Positions 24,542 through 32,840 of a stretch of 64,000 nucleotides of DNA are shown piece by piece. The stretch's first letter is position 1. Every line of letters starts with the position of its first letter. The position numbers and the translations under genes were made by a program. The notes below the pieces were generated by a model that saw nothing but the letters and a program-made list of their open reading frames with translations, was not told where the DNA came from and searched no databases. This DNA is from Minicystis rosea (GTDB taxonomy: Bacteria; Myxococcota_A; Polyangia; Polyangiales; Polyangiaceae), in NCBI GenBank assembly GCA_001931535.1, contig CP016211.1:1516501-1580500 (forward strand), written 5' to 3'.

Positions 24542-25189
24542 TCAGGAGCGGTGGGCGCGGAGGATCTCGGCGCGGGTGGCGTCGTCGAGATCGCCGCTGG
24601 GATCGAGCCCGTGATCGCGCTGGAACCAGCGAATGGCGCCGCGCAGCTCGGGGCCTATCGGGTCCTCGATCCGGCCGACGTCGTAGCCGAGGTTGTGGAG
24701 GCGCGCCTTGATCCCGCTGCTCCCTTCGTCGGGCGCGTGCGCGACCGGGTTGAGATGGCCGAGATCGAGATCCCACGCGTGGTCCTCGATCTCGATACGG
24801 CCTTTGCGTGCATCGACGGGGATGAGGACATCAATCTCGCCGTCGCCGCCCGTGCTCGCCTCGGAGTGGACGGCGTCATCGATGAAGAGCTTGTAGGGCT
24901 TGCCAGCGTGGAGCTTCCGCTCGATGTCGAGGATGTGGACGCGAAGGCGCCGCGCGCCGCGCTTGACCTTGAAGCGATGGACGCGATCGGTGGCGACCTC
25001 GATCTCCTTCGCAGCCCGATCCGGGATGACGATGGTGTCGCCGGGGAAGAGGAGGTCGGGATCGGGACGCTTCTTGCGGAGCTTGGCGTTGTCGGCGTGA
25101 TCGTAGATCGCGTGCCAATCTCCAAAGCCATATCGATGCGCAATGGTGGTCAGGCACTCTCCCTGCTCGACGACATGAACGACGCTCAT
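24542..25189 (-). CDS. LysM and peptidoglycan-binding-domain protein
   Basis: 215 aa from the ATG at 25189 (GAGG 5 nt upstream). Residues 1-55 are a LysM-like module (VHVVEQGECLTTIAHRYGF; DLLFPGDTIVIPD). A middle beta domain (RFKVKRGARRLRVHILDIER) and a C-terminal PG_binding_1 module (IKARLHNLGYDVGRIEDPIG; RGAIRWFQRDHGLDPSGDLD) follow. There is no signal peptide. Proteins of this type often precede effector genes in T6SS or contractile-injection loci of Proteobacteria and Myxobacteria and may act as tip or loading factors. Here it lies 7 nt ahead of the transglutaminase gene. Confidence 0.85.
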   Translation of the reverse strand: MSVVHVVEQGECLTTIAHRYGFGDWHAIYDHADNAKLRKKRPDPDLLFPGDTIVIPDRAAKEIEVATDRVHRFKVKRGARRLRVHILDIERKLHAGKPYKLFIDDAVHSEASTGGDGEIDVLIPVDARKGRIEIEDHAWDLDLGHLNPVAHAPDEGSSGIKARLHNLGYDVGRIEDPIGPELRGAIRWFQRDHGLDPSGDLDDATRAEILRAHRS

Positions 25190-25406
25190 CGATCCTCGCG
25201 CTGCCGGCGCGCTCGAATGTACTCCGAGGCATACGCGCCGAGCAAGCCCGCCCGGTCGCCGCGAGGAGCGAAGGGAATCTCTGCCGCACCCCCGTGCGAG
25301 GGGCGCACGTCGTCGCACCATGGCCAGGCCCGTGGAGGGTTGGCAGCACGGTTGTTTGCAGAATGCTCGACCGCGGCCGACTCGTTCGGGCCTGGGGTTT
25401 GGGGCT

Positions 25407-25443
25407 GATCAGCGCCGCACGTGTCCAGCGCGCGGCGCTGATC
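25407..25443 (-). terminator. 12-bp perfect hairpin downstream of the Cys-rich lipoprotein gene
   Basis: GATCAGCGCCGC and its exact complement GCGGCGCTGATC are separated by 13 nt. It lies 26 nt past the - strand gene stop at 25470. No U-tract follows. Confidence 0.6.
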
Positions 25444-25469
25444 GAGAGGTCATCGCAGCTTCGACGACG

Positions 25470-25769
25470 TTACTGCTGATAGCACATCGAGCAACCCGTG
25501 TACGTGGTGCAGCAACCGCGCTTGCACGCCGCGGAAGGGTGGCCCGCCGCCTTGCAGGAGATCATGCAAGATACGTATGCGTCATCGTATTGCACCGGGA
25601 TCGGGAGACCGGGCTCCTTGGTGGGACACACCAACGGCTCGGCGGCTTCGTCGACGTCCGCGCCGGCGGGCGTGGACTCGCGATCATCCTGCAGCGCGCA
25701 GCCCTGTCCGGCGAACCCGATTGACACCGCGAGAAACAAAACACCGCAGAGCTTCTGAATGATCTTCAT
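25470..25769 (-). CDS. Small Cys-rich lipoprotein
   Basis: 99 aa. Lipoprotein signal (KLCGVLFLAVSIGFAGQGC), then an acidic linker with AEPLVCPTKEPG and a Cys-rich tail (VSCMISCKAAG; AACKRGCCTTYTGCSMCYQQ). The mature part has eight cysteines, which could form a disulfide-knotted domain outside the cell. GGAGG precedes the ATG by about 6 nt. It resembles no family I can name. A TGCATGCAAC element lies 180 bp upstream, as in the small lipoprotein gene at 11.6 kb. It is not adjacent to any modification enzyme, so a RiPP role is unsupported. Confidence 0.75.
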   Translation of the reverse strand: MKIIQKLCGVLFLAVSIGFAGQGCALQDDRESTPAGADVDEAAEPLVCPTKEPGLPIPVQYDDAYVSCMISCKAAGHPSAACKRGCCTTYTGCSMCYQQ

Positions 25770-26146
25770 GAGTCTCCTCCTGTCAAGCGATCATGGTTTC
25801 GTGTCGCGAGACAGGGCGGAGCGAAGCCCGCTGCCGCGATGTCTCGCGCCATCTCGCGCCGTCACCGATTGCAACGGGTAGACCACGAGCAAACCCCGTT
25901 CATTCGCAGCAATTGCCGCTCTAACGGTCCTCGATCGCAACCTGGGGGACGGTGCATGCAACACCGGAGATGTGGCAATCCGCGCGCGACCTGTCTCGAG
26001 CAGCGGGCAAGAACCGTATTGACGCCTTGCCTACGGCGGAGCCACGCAGTGCGAGATTCGCAGGTGTGTGGTGCCTGGAGGCACCCAGGATTCAAAGAGC
26101 TGAAAGCCCTGAAGCGTCAATCGATCGCCACCGCACAGCCCCGCCA
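25770..26146. other. Intergenic region upstream of the Cys-rich lipoprotein
   Basis: About 375 bp. It contains the CGGTG-N7-CACCG element at 25950-25966. The open frames here look like chance; I see no RNA gene. Confidence 0.5.
25950..25966. promoter_or_regulatory. Palindromic element with TGCATGCAAC core
   Basis: CGGTG and CACCG flank CATGCAA. The core TGCATGCAAC is shared with the perfect palindrome at 12149-12164, and both lie about 180-230 bp upstream of a small Cys-containing lipoprotein gene read on the - strand. The shared regulator is a guess. Confidence 0.4.
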
Positions 26147-26920
26147 TCAGCCACGCGGGCACGCGCTCGAGATCTCGGCGGCGCGCTCGGCGGCCTTGGC
26201 CCTGGCGGTCTGGAGCCCTCGCTGCTGCTCACCCATGCGGCTCACGCGAGCAAAGACCTCGGCCGCAGGTGTCTTGATCTCACGAAACGTCGGCTCGATG
26301 CCGCGCATGATGCCGGCGAGGCCACGAGCGGCCTCCTTCATCGCTGGATCGACGACCTCGGCACCTTCGAGCGCCCCGGCGCAGCCAAGAAGGTGCGCGG
26401 AGAGCGATACCTGAGGAGCGGGAGTCGTGATCTGAGCGCAAAGCGCCTCCACCTTGGCGCAGTCGGGGGGCGCGGGGTCCACACCGGCTTCGGGGCGATC
26501 GAACGCATGCTCGAGGCCCCGGAGCAAACACGGTTTCATGAGGGCCGTGACATGCTCGGAGACTGTCCCCATCTCCGCGAGCGCCCCTGCGACCGGCTTC
26601 CCGAGCGGACGCATGGACTCGAAGAGCGCGTTGCGGTCGGCCTCCACGCCGCGCGCCGCCGTCGCGACGCCGACCAGCGCGGCGCGGTAATCGGTGGCGT
26701 ACCGCTGGAGGTCCGGGCTCTCGGCGTGTACGCGATCGAGCTCGGCGACGGCGCGTTCGGCCGCAGCCATGATGCCGTGCGGGGCATCGCCTGCATCGAC
26801 GCTCGCCGCATCGATCGTGCGGCGGAGTGCACTGCACTCGCCGTCGCGGCGGTTGCATCCCGAAAAGCCGAGCGCCGCGAGGGAGAGGATGATGAAGGAG
26901 GCGCACACTCGTGAGAGCAT
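26147..26920 (-). CDS. Hypothetical lipoprotein, helical
   Basis: 257 aa from the ATG at 26920. It starts with a lipoprotein signal (SFIILSLAALGFSGC). The mature part is mostly helical and rich in Ala, Glu and Arg, with a few Cys (ALMKPCLL; CAKVEALCAQ) and repeated heptad-like patterns. I recognise no family. Readings starting further upstream add an unlikely N-terminus before the signal. The ribosome site is weak. It is divergent from the Ser/Gly-linker lipoprotein at 27207. Confidence 0.7.
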   Translation of the reverse strand: MLSRVCASFIILSLAALGFSGCNRRDGECSALRRTIDAASVDAGDAPHGIMAAAERAVAELDRVHAESPDLQRYATDYRAALVGVATAARGVEADRNALFESMRPLGKPVAGALAEMGTVSEHVTALMKPCLLRGLEHAFDRPEAGVDPAPPDCAKVEALCAQITTPAPQVSLSAHLLGCAGALEGAEVVDPAMKEAARGLAGIMRGIEPTFREIKTPAAEVFARVSRMGEQQRGLQTARAKAAERAAEISSACPRG

Positions 26921-27206
26921 CCCAACGGGGATACACGCTCTGCCAGGGCCCTCGCAAGGATCTGTTGGCAAGGCGCGACTCGGAATCGATGCGTGAGCGG
27001 GTGGCGAAGATAGCCACTCACCAAGTCGATGGGACACCGACCCCATGGCTGTCACCGAGGTGTGGCAACCTCGCTGGCCGGTAGACCGCTCGATTGGCGT
27101 GGTCCGGTGGGGGACCATGCGACGACGAATCGGCCGGCGCCCCTCGTCAGAACATCAAACAAGAAGAGGTGAACGTCTCCGTGGCGGACGCAACAATGCT
27201 CGGACG

Positions 27207-28034
27207 ATGAACCAAACCATCTTCGATCGACTCACACCTTGTAGTCTGCTCATGAGCGGCTTGATGCTGACGGGTTGCCCTCTCATCGATCCACCGTCCG
27301 GCGGCACCAGCAGCAGCGCGAGCAGCTCCAGCTCATCCACCAGCGGTGGCACTGGGGGAGGGGCTTCATCCTCAGGCGATGGCGCGGGCGGCGCCGCGAG
27401 CAGCTCCGCCACTGCAGGCGGCGCAGGCGGGGCCTCACCCGCAGGCACGGGCGGCGCGAGCAGCTCCTCCAGCGTGACGAGCTCGAGCTCTTCGAGCGGA
27501 GCGAGCGGTTGTTCGACAGCCGCGGACTGCCCCGGATTCGACACCTCGTGCACCGAGCGTGTTTGCGAAGGCAGCGGCGCATGCTCGGTCGCCAACAAGC
27601 CCAATGGCACCTCCTGCGCCGACGCCTTCCCGGCCGGCCCCGGCGTTTGCGTGGCGGGGAATTGCCAGGGCGGCTGCTGGATCGGCGGGCAGTTCCATCC
27701 GCCGTCGGTCGGCGGCGGCTTCGGCACCGATGTCTGCCAAATCTGCGATCCGAGCATTTCGAAGACCTCGTTCGCATACGAGGGTGGGCCCTGTCATGCC
27801 AACAACGAGCTCGGCAATTGCCAGGCGGGCATCTGCCGCTTCGACGGCGGCGCGTGTCCGGGCGCCGAGTGCCGCGATTGCACCGTGACCTCGTGCAATG
27901 GTGGCCTTTGCTATGGCCTCACCCGGGAAGGGACGTGCTCCGACGACGGTGATCCGTGCACCGTCGACCAGTGCTCTCAGGGCACGTGCGGCCACTTCCC
28001 GTCGGCGACCGGACCGACCTGCGGCGGAGGTTGA
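27207..28034 (+). CDS. Cys-rich lipoprotein with a Ser/Gly/Ala linker
   Basis: 275 aa from the ATG at 27207. Lipobox in LMSGLMLTGC, then a 70-residue linker of Ser, Gly and Ala runs, then a Cys-rich region with repeated short Cys modules (CSTAADCPGFDTSCTERVC; TCSDDGDPCTVDQCSQGTCG) resembling the Cys-rich repeats seen in many myxobacterial surface proteins. No enzyme motif is seen. It is likely displayed on the outer membrane. Frames further upstream on the same strand are not credible starts. Confidence 0.75.
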   Translation: MNQTIFDRLTPCSLLMSGLMLTGCPLIDPPSGGTSSSASSSSSSTSGGTGGGASSSGDGAGGAASSSATAGGAGGASPAGTGGASSSSSVTSSSSSSGASGCSTAADCPGFDTSCTERVCEGSGACSVANKPNGTSCADAFPAGPGVCVAGNCQGGCWIGGQFHPPSVGGGFGTDVCQICDPSISKTSFAYEGGPCHANNELGNCQAGICRFDGGACPGAECRDCTVTSCNGGLCYGLTREGTCSDDGDPCTVDQCSQGTCGHFPSATGPTCGGG

Positions 28035-28475
28035 GCCGGCCCTGTCGGCGACCGGCGAGCGTCGTTGTTGATCCTCCCCCGGTGGACAGTTCGACGATGT
28101 CGCCATGACCATCATCGATCCTCGATTCGAGCCTCTTTGCATTGACGGAGCGCCGCCGAGCGGCGTCGTCGAAGCGCTCGAGCTCGTGGTCTCCGCGATC
28201 CGAAGCCGCAACGTGAGGTGAGCCGTGGGCCTGCCGTCGCCCGTGGGCGAAGATGAAATCCATCGGCTCGCTCGCGGCGACGGTGTGCTCCGGGATCGAC
28301 GTTGCACAAATTGAGCAAAGGTTGCGCAATCCGCGCACGAGCTGCGCAATCTCGCGGTTGGTGAGCACGTTTTTGTTGAAGCGATGTATTGATTTGCCGA
28401 GCACGGCTTGGGTACGTATTCGAATGCCGGCTCTCGCCGTGCTCAGGCATTCATCACCGGGGGCGAACATCGCTC
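28035..28475. other. Intergenic region with clustered TTGnGCAA-type motifs
   Basis: About 440 bp between two + strand lipoprotein genes. No gene is supported. It holds four TTGNNCAA-like words (see the entry at 28302) and AT-richer sequence around 28365, likely the promoter of the next gene. Confidence 0.5.
28302..28349. promoter_or_regulatory. Cluster of four TTGNNCAA-like half-palindromes
   Basis: TTGCACAA (28302), TTGAGCAA (28311), TTGCGCAA (28322) and CTGCGCAA (28342) occur within 48 bp, about 130-170 bp upstream of the propeller lipoprotein start at 28476. TTGCGCAA is itself a perfect palindrome. The arrangement looks like a multi-site operator; the protein is unknown. Confidence 0.45.
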
Positions 28476-29819
28476 ATGAAGAACATCCTCGTCCGTGGAT
28501 TGGCCATCTGCTCGACGCTCCTCGCAGGCTGCTTCTTCGGCGGTTCGGGTGGGCCGCCGAACGGGAGCACGACCCAAGGCACGGGGGCGACGGGAGGCGG
28601 CGGCGCCACGAGCGGCGGCGGCACGACCGTCAGCTCGACCAGCAGCACGACCGGCACTGGCGGCGGCGTGGCGGATGGAAGCATCGTTTGCAATGGAGCC
28701 CGCGGCGTCGAAGCAGGCTCACCGTGGCCGATGGAAGGGTGCTGCAACGATCGCCGGTCGCGGACGCCGCTCTTCGGTCCCGCCAGCCCTCGAGTCGCCT
28801 GGGCGCTCGATCTGGGCTCGAAGGTCCTCACGCCTCCAGTCGTCGACGACGAGGGTTGGATCTACGTGATCACGGAGGATGGGCACCTGAATGCGGTGCA
28901 GCCCGACGGCACCCTCGGATGGGCCTACGACTTCGCTCCCTCGACCGAGACGCGATCGACGCCTGCCATCGGGGAGGACGGCACGCTCTACTTCGGCGCG
29001 GAGACTGGCATCTTCGCCGTTTCGCTCAATGGTGAGAAGGTGTGGCGTTTCGACGCCGGCGGCGACAAATCGGCGGTCGCCATCGGCGAGGACCGCACCG
29101 TGTACGTCTATTCTTCGAATGGCACGCTGTACGCGCTCGGGCCGGATGGGGCGCCTCGTTGGACGCTGGAAACGCCGCCGATTCCCGTCCAACAGTCGGA
29201 TGGGAAAGCCCAGCCGCACATCGCGATCGACGCCGCCGGGCTCATCTACATCGGTCTGGCGGCCGGCATCGTGCAAACCGTTCGTTCGGACGGGACGACG
29301 AAGATGATGTCGGCGAAGATCTGCCCGGCCCCGGTACGCCAGCTCGTCGTCTCCACCAGCGGTACCATCTATGCCGAGTGCACCGACGGCGCCCCCACGC
29401 TTTATGCGCTCAACCCTGCGGGCGAGCTCGTATGGTCCACCCATGACTCCGGAGGAGGGGTCAATTTTCGGCGACCCGCGGTCACGTCGGACGGTGGGCT
29501 CGTGCTCACGTGGCAGGGCTTGAACAGGCTGAGCGCCGACGGAGACACGGTGTGGGGGCACTCCGCCTTCATCCCGGATGCGAACACCGGGCTCGCGCTC
29601 GACGGGAGAGGGTTCGTCTTCGCCGCTGCCAGCGAGGACAGCAGCAACATCAACTTCCGGGCGCTGCGCATCTGGACGGATGAAGGCAAAGAGTTCTGGA
29701 AGCACGAGATCGATCCGGCAAACCCGCTCGAGCCCGGAAGCTCTCCCGGCGCAGCGGTCGTCGAAGGCATCGTGTACGCGCCCGTGGGGACCTCTCTTTG
29801 GGCCTTCGACTCGAAGTGA
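28476..29819 (+). CDS. PQQ-like beta-propeller lipoprotein
   Basis: 447 aa from the ATG at 28476. Lipoprotein signal (RGLAICSTLLAGC), a Gly/Thr/Ser linker, then repeats of the PQQ-like propeller type: EGWIYVITEDGHLNAVQPDG, DGTLYFGAETGIFAVSLNGE, RTVYVYSSNGTLYALGPDG, GTIYAECTDGAPTLYALNPA. These form blades that bind ligands or serve as scaffolds; a bound PQQ cofactor is not implied. It is probably on the outer surface. The start is chosen by the signal peptide. A hairpin follows the stop. Confidence 0.85.
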   Translation: MKNILVRGLAICSTLLAGCFFGGSGGPPNGSTTQGTGATGGGGATSGGGTTVSSTSSTTGTGGGVADGSIVCNGARGVEAGSPWPMEGCCNDRRSRTPLFGPASPRVAWALDLGSKVLTPPVVDDEGWIYVITEDGHLNAVQPDGTLGWAYDFAPSTETRSTPAIGEDGTLYFGAETGIFAVSLNGEKVWRFDAGGDKSAVAIGEDRTVYVYSSNGTLYALGPDGAPRWTLETPPIPVQQSDGKAQPHIAIDAAGLIYIGLAAGIVQTVRSDGTTKMMSAKICPAPVRQLVVSTSGTIYAECTDGAPTLYALNPAGELVWSTHDSGGGVNFRRPAVTSDGGLVLTWQGLNRLSADGDTVWGHSAFIPDANTGLALDGRGFVFAAASEDSSNINFRALRIWTDEGKEFWKHEIDPANPLEPGSSPGAAVVEGIVYAPVGTSLWAFDSK

Positions 29820-29829
29820 TCGTCCGGTA

Positions 29830-29849
29830 TCTCTCGTCTGAACGAGAGA
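29830..29849 (+). terminator. Terminator-like hairpin after the propeller lipoprotein gene
   Basis: TCTCTCGT and ACGAGAGA form a perfect 8-bp stem with a CTGA loop, 10 nt past the stop at 29819. There is no U-tract. Confidence 0.6.
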
Positions 29850-30030
29850 CTCACGTGCCGTATTGCGTCTGACGCTCCTCGACCTTCCGAACGGGTGAGC
29901 CCGCGTGTCGCCACGTCGATCTGGCTGAATGCTCGGCGCTGCGTGCTTCGCACATCCCCCGTGCGCTTTGAAGACTCTCGCGCCAGCTCGGATTGTCGCG
30001 TTGCGCCCGCGGGCTGCTCGCGGTTGCCGG

Positions 30031-30516
30031 CTATTCTTCTGCGTCGCGCTCCGCGATCGATGCGCCGACGTCGGCGCACACGAGCTCGTCATCCACCTTC
30101 ATCCACAGCGCCAGCCCGAGCTTCGTGCAATCCCACGTCGGCGCGACCCGCTGGTCTCCCACTTCGAGCTGGATCCACCGCTCCGGTTGGATCGTCGTCG
30201 CCTCCGGCGGCTCGCACGTCTCCGCGTCCCGGAACGAGAGCGACGTCTGTCGCGCCCACTCGCCGCTGCACGCGCCCTCGGCCCGCGCCACCTGCTGCAC
30301 CAGCACGGTCCGCGCGCGATCGCCCGTGTTGGTGACGAAGATCGTGCGCGCGTTGGAGTGCCTGCGTCCCGGCCGCACGTCGATTCCCACGCTCGCGGGA
30401 GACCGTGAGCCGGCGGTGCAGGCGCTCTTGATGGGGACCGCGAGGCGCGGCACGACAGGCGCGCTCTCCACACAGGACACGCACAGGGCAGCGAGCAGGA
30501 TCGAATAGCGGTGCAC
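30031..30516 (-). CDS. Hypothetical exported protein
   Basis: 161 aa, start GTG at 30516 with GGAGG 5 nt upstream. A short signal with a possible lipobox (YSILLAALCVSC) precedes a beta-rich mature part (RTIFVTNTGDRARTVLVQQV; RWIQLEVGDQRV) with scattered Cys (CSGEW; CEPPE; WDCTKLG; CADVG). I do not recognise the family. It lies about 110 nt downstream of the next - strand gene, so the two may be cotranscribed. Confidence 0.65.
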   Translation of the reverse strand: MHRYSILLAALCVSCVESAPVVPRLAVPIKSACTAGSRSPASVGIDVRPGRRHSNARTIFVTNTGDRARTVLVQQVARAEGACSGEWARQTSLSFRDAETCEPPEATTIQPERWIQLEVGDQRVAPTWDCTKLGLALWMKVDDELVCADVGASIAERDAEE

Positions 30517-30624
30517 GGCAGCCTCCGCGGTCCATGAGAGCGCAGGTCGCGCGCGCCGGGAAGCGCCGCAGCGGCGAAGTGATGGCTGGCCTACGCTTCG
30601 CGAGGGCGGGAAAGCGTCGAACGA

Positions 30625-31659
30625 CTACTCATCTTCTTTCTTCTTCGCCGCCTCGAGTCGCTTCAAGTGCCCCGCCGTCGCCGCCGTGGGCTTGAAGCCC
30701 GTGGGCGTTGCCGTCCACGTGAGCTCGAGCCCGCGCATCGGCGGCAAGTGGCCCTTCGGCGGCGCGCTGTCGTCCTCCTGCGAGCAGGCAGCGAGGACCT
30801 CTTTCGACACCACGCCGTCGCCCACGTCGACGTCGATCACCAGATCTTCTTCCCCGTCACGATCCACGTCGCGCAGCTCCCACCTCTGGAGATATCGCCG
30901 CACGAAATGCGCCGTCGGGGCGCACCGCAGCGCGAGATCGTCGAGCGCCGTGAACTCGAAGGACGGTGTCAGCTCCTGCTTCTCGTCCGCGGGCAAGCTC
31001 GAGAAATCGTAGAGCTCGACCACCTTCGCCACGTAACCCATGCGCGCCAGCGTCCGGTCGCAGAGCGCGCGATCGACCTGCCCGCGGCGGCGCACGACCT
31101 TGCAGTCGTACGCGGCGCGCACGTTCGCCAGGCGGTGCAATCGGAAGGTGCCATCGGCACCGGCGCGGACGACATAGGCCTCGTCGAAACACCCGTTGCA
31201 GCTACAACTGTTCATCATCACGAGGTGCTCGTCCGCGCCTTTCGCCGTGAACGCGCCGCGCACGTGCGCCTGCGGGACGATGATCGCGTCCTCCGGCACG
31301 AGCCGCGCGCCCGGCTCCGACGCGGGCGCGCTGTTCGACGGGCAGGCCGTGCAGCCCGTGATGGGATTGCCCTTTCGCTCGGCCACCGCCGGTTGACACA
31401 GCGTCGCGAGCACCGCGAGCTCGGTGCGTTGATCGGCATCGAGCCGCGCCAGCAGCGCCGGCGGCGTGGGTGGATACTCCGGTGCTCCGCTCAGCACGCG
31501 CGTGGAGCTGGACGGTGTCGGCGCAGAAGCCGTTGCGGAGGGCGCGAGCGGGTGGTGCAGCTCGCGAATGGGCGCGGCGGGAGGCGGCTCGGCGGGCGGC
31601 GGATTGGCGCAGGAGGCGGCGAGCAGACCCAAGAGCATCGCAGCGTTCGGCAGGCGCAT
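30625..31659 (-). CDS. Hypothetical lipoprotein with CxCxxC motif
   Basis: 344 aa. Lipoprotein signal (AAMLLGLLAASC), a Pro/Ala/Ser linker, then a soluble domain with ITGCTACPS and MMNSCSCNGCFDEAYVV, which could bind a metal or form disulfides. A DVDRDGEEDLVIDVDVGDG stretch resembles a calcium-binding FG-GAP-like loop. The C-terminus is Lys/Glu-rich. I know no function. It ends about 110 nt before the exported protein gene at 30516. Confidence 0.7.
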   Translation of the reverse strand: MRLPNAAMLLGLLAASCANPPPAEPPPAAPIRELHHPLAPSATASAPTPSSSTRVLSGAPEYPPTPPALLARLDADQRTELAVLATLCQPAVAERKGNPITGCTACPSNSAPASEPGARLVPEDAIIVPQAHVRGAFTAKGADEHLVMMNSCSCNGCFDEAYVVRAGADGTFRLHRLANVRAAYDCKVVRRRGQVDRALCDRTLARMGYVAKVVELYDFSSLPADEKQELTPSFEFTALDDLALRCAPTAHFVRRYLQRWELRDVDRDGEEDLVIDVDVGDGVVSKEVLAACSQEDDSAPPKGHLPPMRGLELTWTATPTGFKPTAATAGHLKRLEAAKKKEDE

Positions 31660-31756
31660 GGATCATCCATTCATACCCGTGCGCGAGAACCGGGCGATCC
31701 GAAACTTGATCTCCCAACGTCCGTGGACACCGCCGCAAGCGCGAGGGAGCGCCGCT

Positions 31757-32647
31757 TCAGGATCGGAAGCGCTGCTCGAGCGCGCGAATCTCGCCGAGCC
31801 CGACGATCTCGGTGAACCGCTCGAAGCTCGGCAGCTTCGCGAGGCGCCCCGCGGGCGTGCCGTGGGTGCGCAGGTACGCGAGGTGATCCTGCAGCGCGGC
31901 CACCAGGGCCAACACCGATCCGATCGGGAAGAGCACCAGCGCGAAGCCGAGCGCGCGGATCCGATCGATGTCGATGGGCGGTGTTCGCCCGCCTTCGGCC
32001 CAATTGAGCACGACCGCGTAGCCGCTGAGGGCGGCGGCGATGCGTTCGATCTCGGCCTCCGTGGTCGGCGCCTCGACCCACAGCGCGTCGGCGCCGGCCT
32101 CGGCGTAGCGGCGGGCGCGCGCGATCGCGGCGTCGACGCCCTCGATGGCGAGGGCATCGGTGCGCGCGATGATCACGAGATCGGGATCCGCACGCGCGGT
32201 GACGGCGGCGCGCAGCTTGGCCACCATGTCTTCCACGGGGACCACGCTTTTACCGGAGAAGTGCCCGCATCGCTTCGGGCTCACCTGATCTTCGAGGTGG
32301 ATCGCCGCGACGCCAGCCTGCTCGTACTCGCGCACCGTACGCAGGACGTTGATCGGGTTGCCATAGCCGGTGTCGGCGTCGGCGATGACCGGCAGGTCGA
32401 CTGTCTGGACGATGCGCCGTGCGTTGTCGATCATCTCCGCTGCCCCGAGCAGGCCGATGTCCGGGCGCCCGAGGAGCGAGGCCGTGGTCGCGAAGCCGCC
32501 CATGTACATGGCCTCGAACCCGGCCTGCTCCACGAGCCGCGCCGAGAGCGCATCGTGGGCGCCGGGCGCGAGCAGCGGTCGTGCGCCGCCCATCAGCGCA
32601 CGAAGCCGCTTCCGCCGGTTTCCAGGATGGGTCGACAGATCAGCCAT
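31757..32647 (-). CDS. Isocitrate lyase/PEP mutase-family protein
   Basis: 296 aa from the ATG at 32647 (GGAG 7 nt upstream). It has the alpha/beta-barrel signatures of the family: LLAPGAHDALSARLVEQAGF, VIADADTGYGN, HLEDQVSPKRCGHFSGK with the KRCGH loop shared by isocitrate and methylisocitrate lyases, and IIARTDALA. The family cleaves or forms C-C or C-P bonds next to a carboxylate. The exact substrate (methylisocitrate, oxaloacetate, or a phosphonate) cannot be fixed from this. No propionate-cycle partner genes are beside it. It follows the esterase gene by about 190 bp. Confidence 0.85.
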   Translation of the reverse strand: MADLSTHPGNRRKRLRALMGGARPLLAPGAHDALSARLVEQAGFEAMYMGGFATTASLLGRPDIGLLGAAEMIDNARRIVQTVDLPVIADADTGYGNPINVLRTVREYEQAGVAAIHLEDQVSPKRCGHFSGKSVVPVEDMVAKLRAAVTARADPDLVIIARTDALAIEGVDAAIARARRYAEAGADALWVEAPTTEAEIERIAAALSGYAVVLNWAEGGRTPPIDIDRIRALGFALVLFPIGSVLALVAALQDHLAYLRTHGTPAGRLAKLPSFERFTEIVGLGEIRALEQRFRS

Positions 32648-32840
32648 GGCGAGCTCCTCTCCGCAGGTCCGATCGCGGCACCCGACCACACGAGCTCGCG
32701 CGCTCGTCCACCGCGCCCTGCTTCACCCGACGAGAAGCAGCCGGCATACCGCCGCACGCCGCGCTCGCTCCCATGCTTCGTCGCGCGGCCCGTGTGCTCG
32801 ATCCATGAGAGACCGGCCGATTCCAAGCCAACCTCGTCGA

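Noticed and set aside
25470..25769. Cys-rich small protein as a RiPP precursor
   Set aside because: It has a normal lipoprotein signal and no modification enzyme or transporter gene nearby.
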